Shown here: positions 6,100-6,104 of the stretch, in pieces | How the letters are laid out: every line of letters begins with the position of its first letter | Position numbering within the stretch: position 1 is the first letter of the stretch | Assembly: GCA_003448685.1 (NCBI GenBank) | Contig: DLXW01000315.1 | Span: 1-6,104, forward strand | Source: Cyanothece sp. UBA12306 | Lineage (GTDB): Bacteria; Cyanobacteriota; Cyanobacteriia; Cyanobacteriales; Microcystaceae | Length of the DNA: 6,104 nt | Reading direction: 5' to 3' | Notes under the pieces: model-generated | Database searches by the model: none | Told to the model about the DNA's origin: nothing | Seen by the model: the letters and a program-made list of their open reading frames with translations, nothing else | Translations under genes and position numbers: made by a program

Positions 6100-6104
6100 A
6101 TGAC
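6100..6104 (+). CDS. rplT: Start of probable 50S ribosomal protein L20, cut by the window edge
   Basis: Only ATG and two further bases (AC) are visible. They agree with the MT start of cyanobacterial L20 proteins, which commonly begin MTRVKRG. The identification rests mainly on the near-universal rpmI-rplT gene order and the strong ribosome binding site; the coding sequence itself is not in the window. Confidence 0.75.

Overview
The window looks like an ordinary chromosomal segment of a cyanobacterium, most plausibly an AT-rich unicellular type of the Crocosphaera/Cyanothece kind; the genus cannot be fixed from sequence alone. The support is two intact copies of the HIP1 octamer GCGATCGC, characteristically cyanobacterial versions of the Nudix protein and ribosomal protein L35, and an overall AT-rich composition.

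Layout, left to right. Four protein genes lie on the minus strand and are read right to left: an ABC-2 type permease (4787-5575), glycogen debranching enzyme glgX (2546-4726), a Nudix hydrolase (1865-2377), and a penicillin-acylase-family amidohydrolase (1-1769). The acylase runs off the left edge, so its C-terminus is missing. On the plus strand at the right end is rpmI (ribosomal protein L35, 5855-6058), followed by a strong ribosome binding site and the first five bases of a second gene, very probably rplT (L20). No stretch longer than 300 bases lacks a gene. The largest gap is the 279-base divergent region 5576-5854. It holds a good rpmI promoter, two small AT-rich inverted repeats and a possible -10 box for the permease.

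How the genes relate. rpmI-rplT is a translation operon, transcribed away from the rest. The permease and glgX are 60 bases apart on one strand and could share a transcript; a short degenerate 7-bp tandem repeat sits between them. The Nudix gene has its own well-formed sigma-70-type promoter and may read through a 95-base gap into the acylase gene, which starts at TTG behind a strong Shine-Dalgarno sequence. No shared pathway joins the four minus-strand genes: glycogen breakdown, an orphan transport subunit, nucleotide housecleaning and an exported amide hydrolase.

I found no convincing undescribed system. The points most worth a second look are the acylase (substrate unknown, complete Ntn-hydrolase catalytic set with classical spacing), the lysine/asparagine/serine-rich insertion in GlgX, the marked drop in G+C across glgX and the permease relative to both flanks, and the 7-bp repeat. 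No tRNA, rRNA, CRISPR array, insertion sequence or convincing intrinsic terminator was seen.
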